This document shows positions 51,106 through 58,906 of a DNA stretch of 64,000 nt, piece by piece. The position numbers and the translations under genes are program-made. The notes below the pieces were generated by a model. The model did not search any database, was not told the origin of the DNA, and worked only from the letters and a program-made list of their open reading frames with translations. Positions within the stretch are counted from its first letter, which is position 1, and each line of letters begins with the position of its first letter. Location: positions 4,666 to 68,665 of the forward strand of contig JBLMYQ010000066.1 in assembly GCA_050258375.1 (NCBI GenBank). Direction: 5' to 3'. This DNA comes from JBLMYQ01 sp050258375 (GTDB lineage Bacteria > Bacillota > Clostridia > Acetivibrionales > UBA4821).

Positions 51106-51263
51106 CCCCTCTCTTAAAATAGAGGGGAATTAGTCTCTTTATAGTCTTACTATTTCTTTCTTATATAGCTGTAGAGAGGGAAGTAAGAAGGGTGAGTTGT
51201 AGGTATAAATAAAAATAGCTAATTCCTCCTCTATCTAGAGAGAGGAGGCTAAGGGGTGAGTTA
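51093..51263. repeat. Inverted pair of CTCACCCC repeats between rbgA and rnhB
   Basis: The left end AACTCACCCCTAGCCCCTCT with AGAGGGGAATTAG (51093-51132) is matched in inverse orientation by CTAATTCC, AGAGAGGAGG and CTAAGGGGTGAGTT (51222-51263). A further inverse partial copy lies at 51172-51199. The whole is a compact element of about 170 bases with near-complementary ends. It supplies the rbgA stop codon, and rnhB starts at its right edge. Confidence 0.65.
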
Positions 51264-51938
51264 ATGGAGTTTAGGTTATATAAAACATCAGAAAAGTTTA
51301 AAGATGGAAGTAAGTATTTTGAGAAAGAAAAAGCACGGCTTATTGAGCTTATCCAATTTGAGAATAAGTGGTATGAGAAAGGTATAACTTCTATTGCCGG
51401 AGTTGATGAAGCTGGAAGGGGACCTTTAGCAGGACCTGTAGTGGCTGCTGCTGTTATTCTTCCCAAAGGGCTTCTTATTGAAGGGGTAAATGACTCGAAA
51501 AAGGTTTCAGAGACTAGAAGGGAAGTTCTCTACGATATAATCATAAAAGAAGCACTATCATGGGGTATTGGAATTGTTGATAATAATATTATAGATGAAA
51601 TAAATATTTTAAATGCTGCTAAAAAGGCAATGAAAATAGCAGTTGATAATCTTAAATTTCAGCCCGAAGTACTTTTGATTGATGCCGAAGAGCTTCAGCT
51701 TCCGTGCTTAATTGAAGAACCAATTGTGAAAGGTGATGCTAAAAGCATATCTATTGCAGCAGCCTCAATAATTGCGAAGGTTACAAGAGATAGAATTGTT
51801 ACTGAATATGATAAAAAATATCCCGGATATAATTTCTCAAAGCATAAGGGCTATGGAACAGCTGAACATATCGAGGCAATAAAGAGAAATGGCTTATGTG
51901 AAATACATAGAAAAAGTTTTACAAAGAACATTAGATAA
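51264..51938 (+). CDS. rnhB: Ribonuclease HII
   Basis: A 224-residue type 2 RNase H that removes ribonucleotides from RNA-DNA hybrids. The signature IAGVDEAGRGPLAGPVVAAA carries the first catalytic Asp-Glu; LLIDAE and KGDAKSISIAAASIIAKV carry the others. The N-terminal 40 residues are helical, as in Bacillus RnhB. The ATG at 51264 lies at the end of the repeat element, and GGGGTGAG of the repeat serves as its ribosome binding site. Confidence 0.95.
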   Translation: MEFRLYKTSEKFKDGSKYFEKEKARLIELIQFENKWYEKGITSIAGVDEAGRGPLAGPVVAAAVILPKGLLIEGVNDSKKVSETRREVLYDIIIKEALSWGIGIVDNNIIDEINILNAAKKAMKIAVDNLKFQPEVLLIDAEELQLPCLIEEPIVKGDAKSISIAAASIIAKVTRDRIVTEYDKKYPGYNFSKHKGYGTAEHIEAIKRNGLCEIHRKSFTKNIR

Positions 51939-51966
51939 GGGTAAAACTTTTAGGGTTAGGTGAGTT

Positions 51967-53673
51967 ATGAATATTCAATCTGTTGCGGTATCAGCTCAAA
52001 TCCTTGAAAGCAGTTCAACTAAACAGTTTCCTCACCAAGGAATAGGAGATGTCTTAAAGGCGCAAGTTGTTGGCAAATCAGGTTCTGAGGTTATTTTGCG
52101 CCTTGAAAATGGAAACGTTATTTCTGCTTCTACTGAAATACCTCTTGATGTTGAGGTCGGAGATACAATAGATTTGCAAATCAAAGACAAGCAAGATGGC
52201 AAAATAATGCTTGAAACATTAAAGAATGAAAACGGAGAAATAATTAAGAACTCTAACACAGAACAAATAAAAACACTTTTAAGCTCGTTTGGAATAACTC
52301 CAAGTTCAAAAAACATTGATGTTATTAATGAAATGATGACTAAACAGATGCCTTTGACAAGAGAAAGCGTGCAAACCGTATTAAAGGGCATTACCAAATT
52401 TGAAAAATTGGATATACCTAAAGCAGTATTTATGCTTGCAAATAATATTCCCTTTGAAGAAAAAAATATTGAAATTCTTTCACAATATCAGGAGGGGAAA
52501 ATAAAACTAGGTAATCAAATCAAAACATTGTTAGGATTGATTGATCAAATTGAAGAACCAAAGCTTTTAAAGGATGTTTTGCAAAAGCTTAATAGAATTG
52601 AGGATGGAAATAAAAACAAGGCAATTGATACCTTAGTTGAAAAAGTAGTTAATAATGCTTCAAAGAATCTAGTGAATAATTCTAAGAGTGATACATTACA
52701 AAAAGCAGTTGGACTAAATATTCAAATAGACGAAATTCCCAAGCAGGCGGACAATGAAAAAGCTGAACCGGCTGCAATAGAACGAGAACAAATTCCGCTT
52801 ATTAAAAAGGTTATAACAGATAAAATAGACACTCTTGTGAAGTTATTAACAAATAATAATAAAGAAAACAATAATGATATTCAGATAAATGATTTTAAGA
52901 AAGCAATTGAGGATTTGCCTGATGACCAAATTAAAGAAATTTTAAAGCAGATGCCCAAAAATGAAAAAGATATAGTTATAAAAATGCTTAATTTAATGGT
53001 TAACAAGGATGACCATTTCAAGTTTGATAAAAAAGTATTTACTGAGACTAATGATATTGAAATACTAAAAAAAGAAATAAAGAGTCATTTCCAGAAGCAT
53101 TTCATCAATCCTTCGTCAGAGAGTGTCAAAGATGATTTGAACATTACTGAGAATTATAGAGAACTGATGGGCAAGCTGGAATCGATAAAGGATAGCATTG
53201 CTGGAAGAGCGGGTACATCTGAAATACAAACATTAATAGTACATACCGAAGAGAACATCAGCTTTATGCGTGATTTAAGCCAATATAATGCTTTTGTTCA
53301 AATTCCCCTTAATATTTGGGGTAAGGAAACGAATGGTGAGCTTTTTGTATTAAAGAAGGATAAAAGAAAGATTGACCCTGCAAATGCAAGTGTTTTTTTA
53401 TCACTGGATATGCCTAATATAGGACTAACCGAGGTTTTCGTGAAGGTTCAAGGTAAAAATATTGATTGCAATTTCAGGATGCAGAATGATGAACTGGTTT
53501 TATTCTTAAAAGAAAATTCCCATAAACTGGTGCAGCTGCTTAATTCGAGTGGTTATAAATTTGTATCTGTAAATTGTTCATTAATAGATAAAAGAACAGG
53601 AATTGTAGAAATAGATAAGAACTTTGAAATGGATGCTAAAAGTAGAAATTTATCAATTGATGTAAAGGTATAG
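51967..53673 (+). CDS. YlqG-type protein with FliK-like C-terminal domain
   Basis: A 568-residue protein corresponding by position to ylqG of Bacillus. Residues 25-85 form an OB-like strand-rich segment (GDVLKAQVVGKSGSEVILRL). A long Lys/Glu/Asn-rich helical middle follows. About 440-540 resembles the flagellar hook-length control (FliK) C-terminal domain (QIPLNIWGKETNGELFVLKK, then VFLSLDMPNIGLTEVFVKVQ). No flagellar operon is present, so it is likely an orphan acting with the FlhB-like protein encoded next. Confidence 0.75.
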   Translation: MNIQSVAVSAQILESSSTKQFPHQGIGDVLKAQVVGKSGSEVILRLENGNVISASTEIPLDVEVGDTIDLQIKDKQDGKIMLETLKNENGEIIKNSNTEQIKTLLSSFGITPSSKNIDVINEMMTKQMPLTRESVQTVLKGITKFEKLDIPKAVFMLANNIPFEEKNIEILSQYQEGKIKLGNQIKTLLGLIDQIEEPKLLKDVLQKLNRIEDGNKNKAIDTLVEKVVNNASKNLVNNSKSDTLQKAVGLNIQIDEIPKQADNEKAEPAAIEREQIPLIKKVITDKIDTLVKLLTNNNKENNNDIQINDFKKAIEDLPDDQIKEILKQMPKNEKDIVIKMLNLMVNKDDHFKFDKKVFTETNDIEILKKEIKSHFQKHFINPSSESVKDDLNITENYRELMGKLESIKDSIAGRAGTSEIQTLIVHTEENISFMRDLSQYNAFVQIPLNIWGKETNGELFVLKKDKRKIDPANASVFLSLDMPNIGLTEVFVKVQGKNIDCNFRMQNDELVLFLKENSHKLVQLLNSSGYKFVSVNCSLIDKRTGIVEIDKNFEMDAKSRNLSIDVKV

Positions 53674-53676
53674 GCT

Positions 53677-53955
53677 ATGGATAAGAAAAAAATCAAAGAA
53701 GCTGCAGTTTTAAAATATTCTGCTGAAAATGAAGAGGCACCTAAAATCGTTGCCCTTGGTAAGGGAGATATTGCAGAGAAAATACTGGAAATTGCAAAGG
53801 AAAATAGCGTTCCAATTTATGAAAATCCCGAGCTTGCGCATACATTAAATGCAATGAATATCGGGGAAGAGATTCCTCCTGAACTGTATGAAATTGTGGC
53901 ACAGATATTGGTTTTTGTAAGTGACTTGGATAACTTGCATTCAAAAACAAAATAA
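53677..53955 (+). CDS. FlhB C-terminal-like protein (YlqH)
   Basis: A 92-residue protein equivalent to the cytoplasmic domain of the export switch proteins FlhB/YscU (AVLKYSAENEEAPKIVALGKG, then AEKILEIAKENSVPIYENP, and ELAHTLNAMNIGEEIPPELY). The membrane part and the self-cleaving NPTH motif are absent: the place is occupied by AVLKYSAENEEAP. It follows the FliK-like gene after three bases, the same pairing as ylqG-ylqH. The role is unknown. Confidence 0.85.
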   Translation: MDKKKIKEAAVLKYSAENEEAPKIVALGKGDIAEKILEIAKENSVPIYENPELAHTLNAMNIGEEIPPELYEIVAQILVFVSDLDNLHSKTK

Positions 53956-53977
53956 ATAAAAATACAAAATATTTCCT

Positions 53978-54053
53978 CGCAAAATTTTGATAGCAACGTC
54001 AAACAGTTCTGAGGACCCTTCCTAAGAAGCTGTTCACGAACCATTTGACTTAG
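53978..54053 (+). other. Intergenic hairpin between ylqH and yraN
   Basis: GTCAAA (53998-54003) can pair with TTTGAC near 54046, enclosing AACAG-TTCT and AGAA-CTGTT arms. There is no T-run; it may be a weak terminator or processing site. Nothing else is visible in 53956-54153. Confidence 0.3.
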
Positions 54054-54153
54054 ATGTATCCAAATTGGGTCAAAAAATTTTGTTCATAAATTATTTGTAT
54101 TTAATGAGATTTAACTGTAGACCGATCAATAAAAGGAAATAGGAGGCTAAATT

Positions 54154-54525
54154 TTGCCATATAACAAGGAATTAGGTAAAGTAGGAGAAGAGGAAGCCCG
54201 AAAGTATCTTTTGCAAAATGATTATACAATAATAAAAAATAACTATACTTGCAAATGTGGAGAAATTGATATTATTGCACAAAAGGAAGAGTACATAATT
54301 TTTATAGAGGTAAAAACCAGAACCAACTCAAACTACGGTTTCCCTATTGAGTCAATAAGCTTAAAAAAAAGAAAGTCAATTATCAAATCTGCAAAAGTAT
54401 TCCTGCTTCAAAAAAAAATAACAGATTCAGCAGTCCGATTTGATGTTATTGAGGTATTAACCGGTACTGGGAAGGATTCGAGTTGCAATATTAATCATAT
54501 AGAGAATGCATTTTGGGAGGAATAA
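54154..54525 (+). CDS. yraN: YraN/UPF0102 family protein
   Basis: A 123-residue protein with a predicted PD-(D/E)xK nuclease fold: GKVGEEEARKYL at the N-terminus, CGEIDIIAQ and FIEVKTR holding the catalytic Asp, Glu and Lys. The family is widespread and its substrate is uncertain. The start is the TTG at 54154, placed behind TAGGAGG. pdp begins four bases after its stop region. Confidence 0.9.
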   Translation: MPYNKELGKVGEEEARKYLLQNDYTIIKNNYTCKCGEIDIIAQKEEYIIFIEVKTRTNSNYGFPIESISLKKRKSIIKSAKVFLLQKKITDSAVRFDVIEVLTGTGKDSSCNINHIENAFWEE

Positions 54526-54529
54526 ATAA

Positions 54530-55831
54530 ATGAGGATGTATGATATTATTGAAAAAAAGAAAAATGGTGAAGAGTTAACCAAAGAAGAAATTAATTTTGT
54601 AATATCAGGGTTTTGTAGTCAAAAAATAGTAGATTACCAGGTCTCAGCCTTATTAATGGCAATATATTTTAAAGGAATGAGTCTGGGAGAAATCTCAGAG
54701 TTAACTATGGCAATGGCGAATTCGGGTGATAAGGTTAGCCTTGACGATATAAAAGGAATAAAGGTAGACAAACATAGTACTGGTGGAGTTGGAGATAAAA
54801 CTACTCTCATTGTTGCACCATTAGTGGCTGCTGCAGGTGTTTCGGTTGCTAAAATGTCGGGGAGAAGCTTGGGACACAGCGGCGGAACGATTGATAAGCT
54901 AGAATCAATTGATGGTTTTAAAACGAATCTTCCCAGAGAAAAATTTATTGAAAGCGTAAATAATTTAAATATAGCAATTACAGGGCAAACTGGGAATCTT
55001 GTCCCTGCAGATAAAAAGATTTATGCATTAAGGGATGTTACTGCAACTGTAAATAGTATTCCTCTTATTGCCAGTAGTATTATGAGTAAAAAAATAGCTG
55101 GTGGTGCAGATGCAATTGTTCTTGATGTAAAGACTGGCAGCGGGGCATTTATGAAACAGCCGGAGATGGCACTTGAACTTGCTAAAGTAATGGTTGATAT
55201 TGGAGAAAGCTTGGGAAGAAAAACCATTGCTGTTGTATCTAATATGGATCAACCGCTTGGATATGCAGTAGGAAATTCACTTGAGGTTATTGAAGCTATA
55301 AAAACATTAAATGGTAGAGGCCCCAAAGATTTGGAAGAAATATGCCTGGTTTTAGGAACCTATATGTTAAAGCTATCTGGAAGAAGTGAAGATTTTGATG
55401 TATTAAAAAGCGAGCTGCAAGAGCTTATAAGAAATGGTAAAGCGTTTGAAAAATTTAGAGAGATGGTAATCAATCAAGGTGGAAATGTCAAGATGATTGA
55501 TAATCCTGACTTATTTAAAAAGACAAAGCTGAAAATACCTGTACTTGCTGAAGAAGATGGGTTTATTACCTCTATAAAAACCGATGCTATTGGTATTGCA
55601 TCAATGGTTCTTGGGGCAGGAAGAGAAGAAAAAGAAGCTTCCATTGAACTTGATGTAGGAATAATTATTGAGAAAAAAATTGGTGATAAAGTAGCAAAAG
55701 GTGATGTTTTAGCTTATATGTATGCTAATTATGAATACAAAGCAGAAGCCGCAAAAAAACTGATTTCGGAAGCCTATAGCATTGGAAAGGAAAGTGTTAT
55801 ACCGAAGCCATTAATTATAAAGGTAGTTTAA
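54530..55831 (+). CDS. pdp: Pyrimidine-nucleoside phosphorylase
   Basis: A 433-residue enzyme that splits uridine, thymidine or deoxyuridine with phosphate for salvage. The signature KHSTGGVGDKTTL (about 81) and GRSLGHSGGTIDKLE mark the phosphate and base site; the C-terminal domain has DVGIIIEKKIGDKV. The size and these motifs fit the broad-specificity Firmicutes enzyme rather than strict thymidine phosphorylase, though the distinction is not certain. The ATG at 54530 follows GGGAGG. Confidence 0.93.
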   Translation: MRMYDIIEKKKNGEELTKEEINFVISGFCSQKIVDYQVSALLMAIYFKGMSLGEISELTMAMANSGDKVSLDDIKGIKVDKHSTGGVGDKTTLIVAPLVAAAGVSVAKMSGRSLGHSGGTIDKLESIDGFKTNLPREKFIESVNNLNIAITGQTGNLVPADKKIYALRDVTATVNSIPLIASSIMSKKIAGGADAIVLDVKTGSGAFMKQPEMALELAKVMVDIGESLGRKTIAVVSNMDQPLGYAVGNSLEVIEAIKTLNGRGPKDLEEICLVLGTYMLKLSGRSEDFDVLKSELQELIRNGKAFEKFREMVINQGGNVKMIDNPDLFKKTKLKIPVLAEEDGFITSIKTDAIGIASMVLGAGREEKEASIELDVGIIIEKKIGDKVAKGDVLAYMYANYEYKAEAAKKLISEAYSIGKESVIPKPLIIKVV

Positions 55832-55924
55832 TGGTTTATATTTAATGTAGTAAAGTCAAAAACAGTTGACTTTTTCCAGTCTTGTTATAAAATATTCAAT
55901 AGGATTTTGAAGGGTACATTTGTT

Positions 55925-56485
55925 ATGTCTTTGAGAGTTATTTCAGGAAAAGCAAAAGGGCTGAGACTAAAAACAATAAAGAGTTTGCAAACTCGCCCAA
56001 CTGCTGATAGAATAAAAGAATCACTTTTTAGTATTATTGCACCTTTGCTGCACAAAGCAATTGTACTTGACCTTTTTGCAGGCACGGGAGCCTTGGGGAT
56101 AGAGGCTTTAAGCAGAGGGGCAGATTTTGCGGTTTTTATTGATAACAGTAGAGAAAGCATTAATGTAATAAAAGAGAATATAAATCATACCGGATTTGAA
56201 CAAAATACAGAGGTATATCTAAATGACTATGACGGAGCAATAAAATTATTAGCAAAAAGAGATAAAAAATATGATATTGTATTTTTAGATCCTCCTTATG
56301 GAAAAGGATTAGAAATAAAAGCTGCTGATAGTATTATAAAGAATAATTTGCTTTCAAATAAAGGTATAATTATAATAGAAACAGAAGAGGTACTTGAAAA
56401 TAGATTAGTTGGTGTTACAAAAGTTGATGAAAGAAGCTATGGACGTACTAAATTAAGCTTTTTTGAAAGGGAGAAAAAAGATTGA
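55925..56485 (+). CDS. rsmD: 16S rRNA (guanine(966)-N2)-methyltransferase
   Basis: A 186-residue methyltransferase. MSLRVISGKAKGLRLK at the start, SAM motif DLFAGTGALGIEALSRGA (about 47) and the catalytic DPPYGKG (about 121) define RsmD. The ATG at 55925 with AAGGGT upstream is chosen over a TTG at 55907. Its stop overlaps the coaD start, and the rsmD-coaD pair is widely conserved. Confidence 0.95.
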   Translation: MSLRVISGKAKGLRLKTIKSLQTRPTADRIKESLFSIIAPLLHKAIVLDLFAGTGALGIEALSRGADFAVFIDNSRESINVIKENINHTGFEQNTEVYLNDYDGAIKLLAKRDKKYDIVFLDPPYGKGLEIKAADSIIKNNLLSNKGIIIIETEEVLENRLVGVTKVDERSYGRTKLSFFEREKKD

Positions 56486-56970
56486 AGGTATGTGTTTATC
56501 CTGGAAGCTTTGATCCGATAACATATGGGCATCTTGATATAATTGAAAGAGCATCTAAAATATTTGATAAATTAATAGTTGCAGTTTCCTGCAATCCTAA
56601 TAAAATACCTGCATTCTCTCTTGAAGAAAGAGTTGAATTAATTCAGGATTGTATTAAAGATTATGGAAATGTAGAAGTAGATTACTTCTGTGGGCTCTTG
56701 ATTGATTATCTTAAACAAAAGGGTGCAACAGTAGTAGTGAAAGGACTCAGGGTTATAACTGATTTTGAGTATGAGTTTCAAATGGCTCTTCTTAATAAGA
56801 ATTTGGATCCGGATATAGAGACGGTATTTATGATGACAAACAATAAGTTTTCATATATAAGTTCAAGCATGGTTAAAGAGATTGCAAGATTAGGAGCAAA
56901 TATTGAAGAATTTGTACCAACAGTTATTAAGCAAAAAGTATTAGATAAATTAACGGCAGGAAAGGGGTAA
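56482..56970 (+). CDS. coaD: Phosphopantetheine adenylyltransferase
   Basis: A 162-residue enzyme for the penultimate step of coenzyme A synthesis. YPGSFDPITYGHLDII carries the HxGH-type site, KGLRVITDFEYEFQMA the substrate loop and YISSSMVKEIA the ISSS/T motif. The start is the TTG at 56482, overlapping the rsmD stop TGA, with AAAGGGAG in front. Confidence 0.97.
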   Translation: MKVCVYPGSFDPITYGHLDIIERASKIFDKLIVAVSCNPNKIPAFSLEERVELIQDCIKDYGNVEVDYFCGLLIDYLKQKGATVVVKGLRVITDFEYEFQMALLNKNLDPDIETVFMMTNNKFSYISSSMVKEIARLGANIEEFVPTVIKQKVLDKLTAGKG

Positions 56971-56974
56971 GACC

Positions 56975-57484
56975 ATGGACGCTTATGCATTGTTAGAACA
57001 ACTTGAAGATGAGCTGGAGAGAAGTATTACTATTCCACTTATAGGTAAAAGCCTTATTGAAAAGGAACAGATACTTGATATTGTTAAAGAAATCAGGTTG
57101 AAGCTTCCTGATGAACTCAAACAGGCAAAGTGGGTTAAGGTTGAAAGACATAGAATATTGCTGGAAGCTCAAAAGGAAGCAGAGAACGTTGTTAAAGAAG
57201 CGGAAAATAGGATTGTAACCATGATTGATGACCATGAAGTTACCAAGATGGCAATGCAAAAAGCGGATGATATCATTGGAAGTGCAAATGAAGCAGCGCA
57301 AGAAATCATTAATAATGCAAAACCAATGGCAGAAGAAATGATAGCAAATGCTCAAAGGGTTGCAAAAGAAATGAACAGGGGTTCAAAAGAGTATGCAGAT
57401 GAAGTCCTGGCAAAGCTTGAAGACATATTAAGAGATGCGTTGGATAATATTAGAACAGACAGAGAAGAATTAAGACATGGATAA
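56975..57484 (+). CDS. Coiled-coil protein of unknown function
   Basis: A 169-residue soluble, highly charged helical protein. From about residue 58 to 125 it shows continuous coiled coil with Ala-Glu-rich heptads (EAQKEAENVVKEAENR, ANEAAQEIINNAKPMAEEM) that recall ATP synthase b/E subunits or DivIVA-type proteins, without a membrane anchor. It follows coaD after four bases, with GGGGTAAG before the ATG. The function is unknown; similarity to V-ATPase subunits is likely compositional. Confidence 0.75.
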   Translation: MDAYALLEQLEDELERSITIPLIGKSLIEKEQILDIVKEIRLKLPDELKQAKWVKVERHRILLEAQKEAENVVKEAENRIVTMIDDHEVTKMAMQKADDIIGSANEAAQEIINNAKPMAEEMIANAQRVAKEMNRGSKEYADEVLAKLEDILRDALDNIRTDREELRHG

Positions 57485-57488
57485 AAAC

Positions 57489-57519
57489 AAGACCACTTTT
57501 TAAAAGGTGGTCTTACTTT
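57489..57519. terminator. Bidirectional terminator
   Basis: AAGACCAC-TTTT pairs with AAAA-GTGGTCTT (57489-57514), followed by ACTTTT; it lies between the convergent coiled-coil and LD-carboxypeptidase genes. Confidence 0.8.
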
Positions 57520-57528
57520 TATCCAAAG

Positions 57529-58458
57529 CTATAAAGCAATAACTGGTTCAAGCACGTGTACTGTTCCAGTTTGAACATCAATTTCTACATTTGCCCCAAA
57601 TGGAAGTGTTGGTTTAACTTTACCATGACCGGATTTGAAAGATAAAATAACTGGCTTGTTCATCGGTAAAATAATATCTTCTATTACATCACTAACTGTT
57701 TTTCCCGAAGATTCTGAGCAATCAGTAAAATCGCCAAGTATAAAGCCTTTGCACACATCTAGTTTACCGATATTTTTTAGAAAAGTAAGCATCCTGTCTA
57801 TTGCATAGGCTTCTTCATTAACTTCCTCAAGAAACAGGATGCAGTCCTTAGTATTTATCTCGTATTTAGTACCGATTGTTCCTAAAATGGTTGTCAGGTT
57901 CCCGCCAATTAATATTCCATCAGCTTTTGATGCTGGAGTATCTGGTGGTCTGCCTTCGGATTGGGTTCCGAGAATAAAGCTTCTTTTATATAACGAAACA
58001 GTTTCAATTAGATTATTTGTGTTATAACCCGTAGGAGATTCTCCGATATTTATAATCATTGGAGAGTGGAAGGTTACAAATCCACAGTATTGAGTAAATA
58101 TATTCAATAGGAATGAAATATTGCTGTAGCCAGCGAAAATTTTAGGGTTGTGAGAGATTATATTAAAATCAAGATAGCTTAGCAGTCTCTCAGTGCCGTA
58201 TCCTCCCCGGGAGCAAATTATTGCATTAATATTTTTATCTTGAAACATTTCCATTAAGTCGCAGGCACGTTCCTTATCACTGCCTGCAAGATAGCCGCTT
58301 GATTTTAAAGAATTTTTGCCAAGCTTTACGTTATAACCAAGATTTTTCAAGAGATAAATGCCATTTTCAAAGGAAGCTTGCTGCTTTGCTTCTATTGGAC
58401 TGGCGGGGGAGAGTATTCCAATTGTATCACCTTTTTTTAGAGCTTTCGGTTTTAACAT
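57529..58458 (-). CDS. LD-carboxypeptidase (peptidase family S66)
   Basis: A 309-residue enzyme. The S66 serine is in IFAGYSNIS (about 110), where Asn replaces the frequent Asp; the catalytic Glu is in FLEEVNEEAYAIDRML and the His in SFKSGHGKVKPTLPFG. Family members trim the terminal D-Ala of muropeptide tetrapeptides in recycling, or hydrolyse microcin-type compounds (MccF). The ATG at 58458 follows CGGAGG. Confidence 0.9.
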   Translation of the reverse strand: MLKPKALKKGDTIGILSPASPIEAKQQASFENGIYLLKNLGYNVKLGKNSLKSSGYLAGSDKERACDLMEMFQDKNINAIICSRGGYGTERLLSYLDFNIISHNPKIFAGYSNISFLLNIFTQYCGFVTFHSPMIINIGESPTGYNTNNLIETVSLYKRSFILGTQSEGRPPDTPASKADGILIGGNLTTILGTIGTKYEINTKDCILFLEEVNEEAYAIDRMLTFLKNIGKLDVCKGFILGDFTDCSESSGKTVSDVIEDIILPMNKPVILSFKSGHGKVKPTLPFGANVEIDVQTGTVHVLEPVIAL

Positions 58459-58906
58459 TAATCCTCCGTTGATTGTGTTATATCAATAAATTTTATGCTC
58501 TTTTATATTCAAATAATATAGTAAGATTTTTGCATAAGGTATAATTTGTAAAATTACAGTTAAAATATAACTGAAAAAGTGGTTTGTAATTTTGCATAGG
58601 AAACTGTAGATTTTGTTGATATTTAGCTGATTATAATCTGTTTTATATTTTTGATTTTCTATGACGAAAAATATTTATAAAAAAAAGAAGGAAAACAAAT
58701 TTTGCTTGTCGAATATAAAATGACTATGTACTGTAAAAAGATGCTTTTTGCTAACTGTAATTAATTATATGTATGAAATGTGTGCATTAAGCTATAAAAT
58801 AAGCATCAATAAAATAAATATTGTAACAATCATTTAACATTTGTAACCAGGAGGAAATAGAAGAAATTTGTCGAAATTATAAAATCAAGGATGTTGGGTG
58901 TAAATA
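58459..58906 (+). promoter_or_regulatory. AT-rich region before dnaG-rpoD with two Spo0A-type boxes
   Basis: There is no gene in these 448 bases. TTGTCGAA occurs at 58706-58713 and again at 58868-58875, each containing the 0A-box heptamer TGTCGAA and each followed by an ATATAAAA/TTATAAAA stretch. Several TATAAT-like -10 boxes are present (for example 58541-58546). A clear single promoter could not be chosen. The AGGAGG at 58849-58854 is too far from dnaG to be its ribosome binding site. Confidence 0.5.

Noticed and set aside
51093..51263. CRISPR array or insertion sequence between rbgA and rnhB
   Set aside because: Repeats are few, inverted rather than direct and not separated by uniform spacers, and no transposase frame is present.
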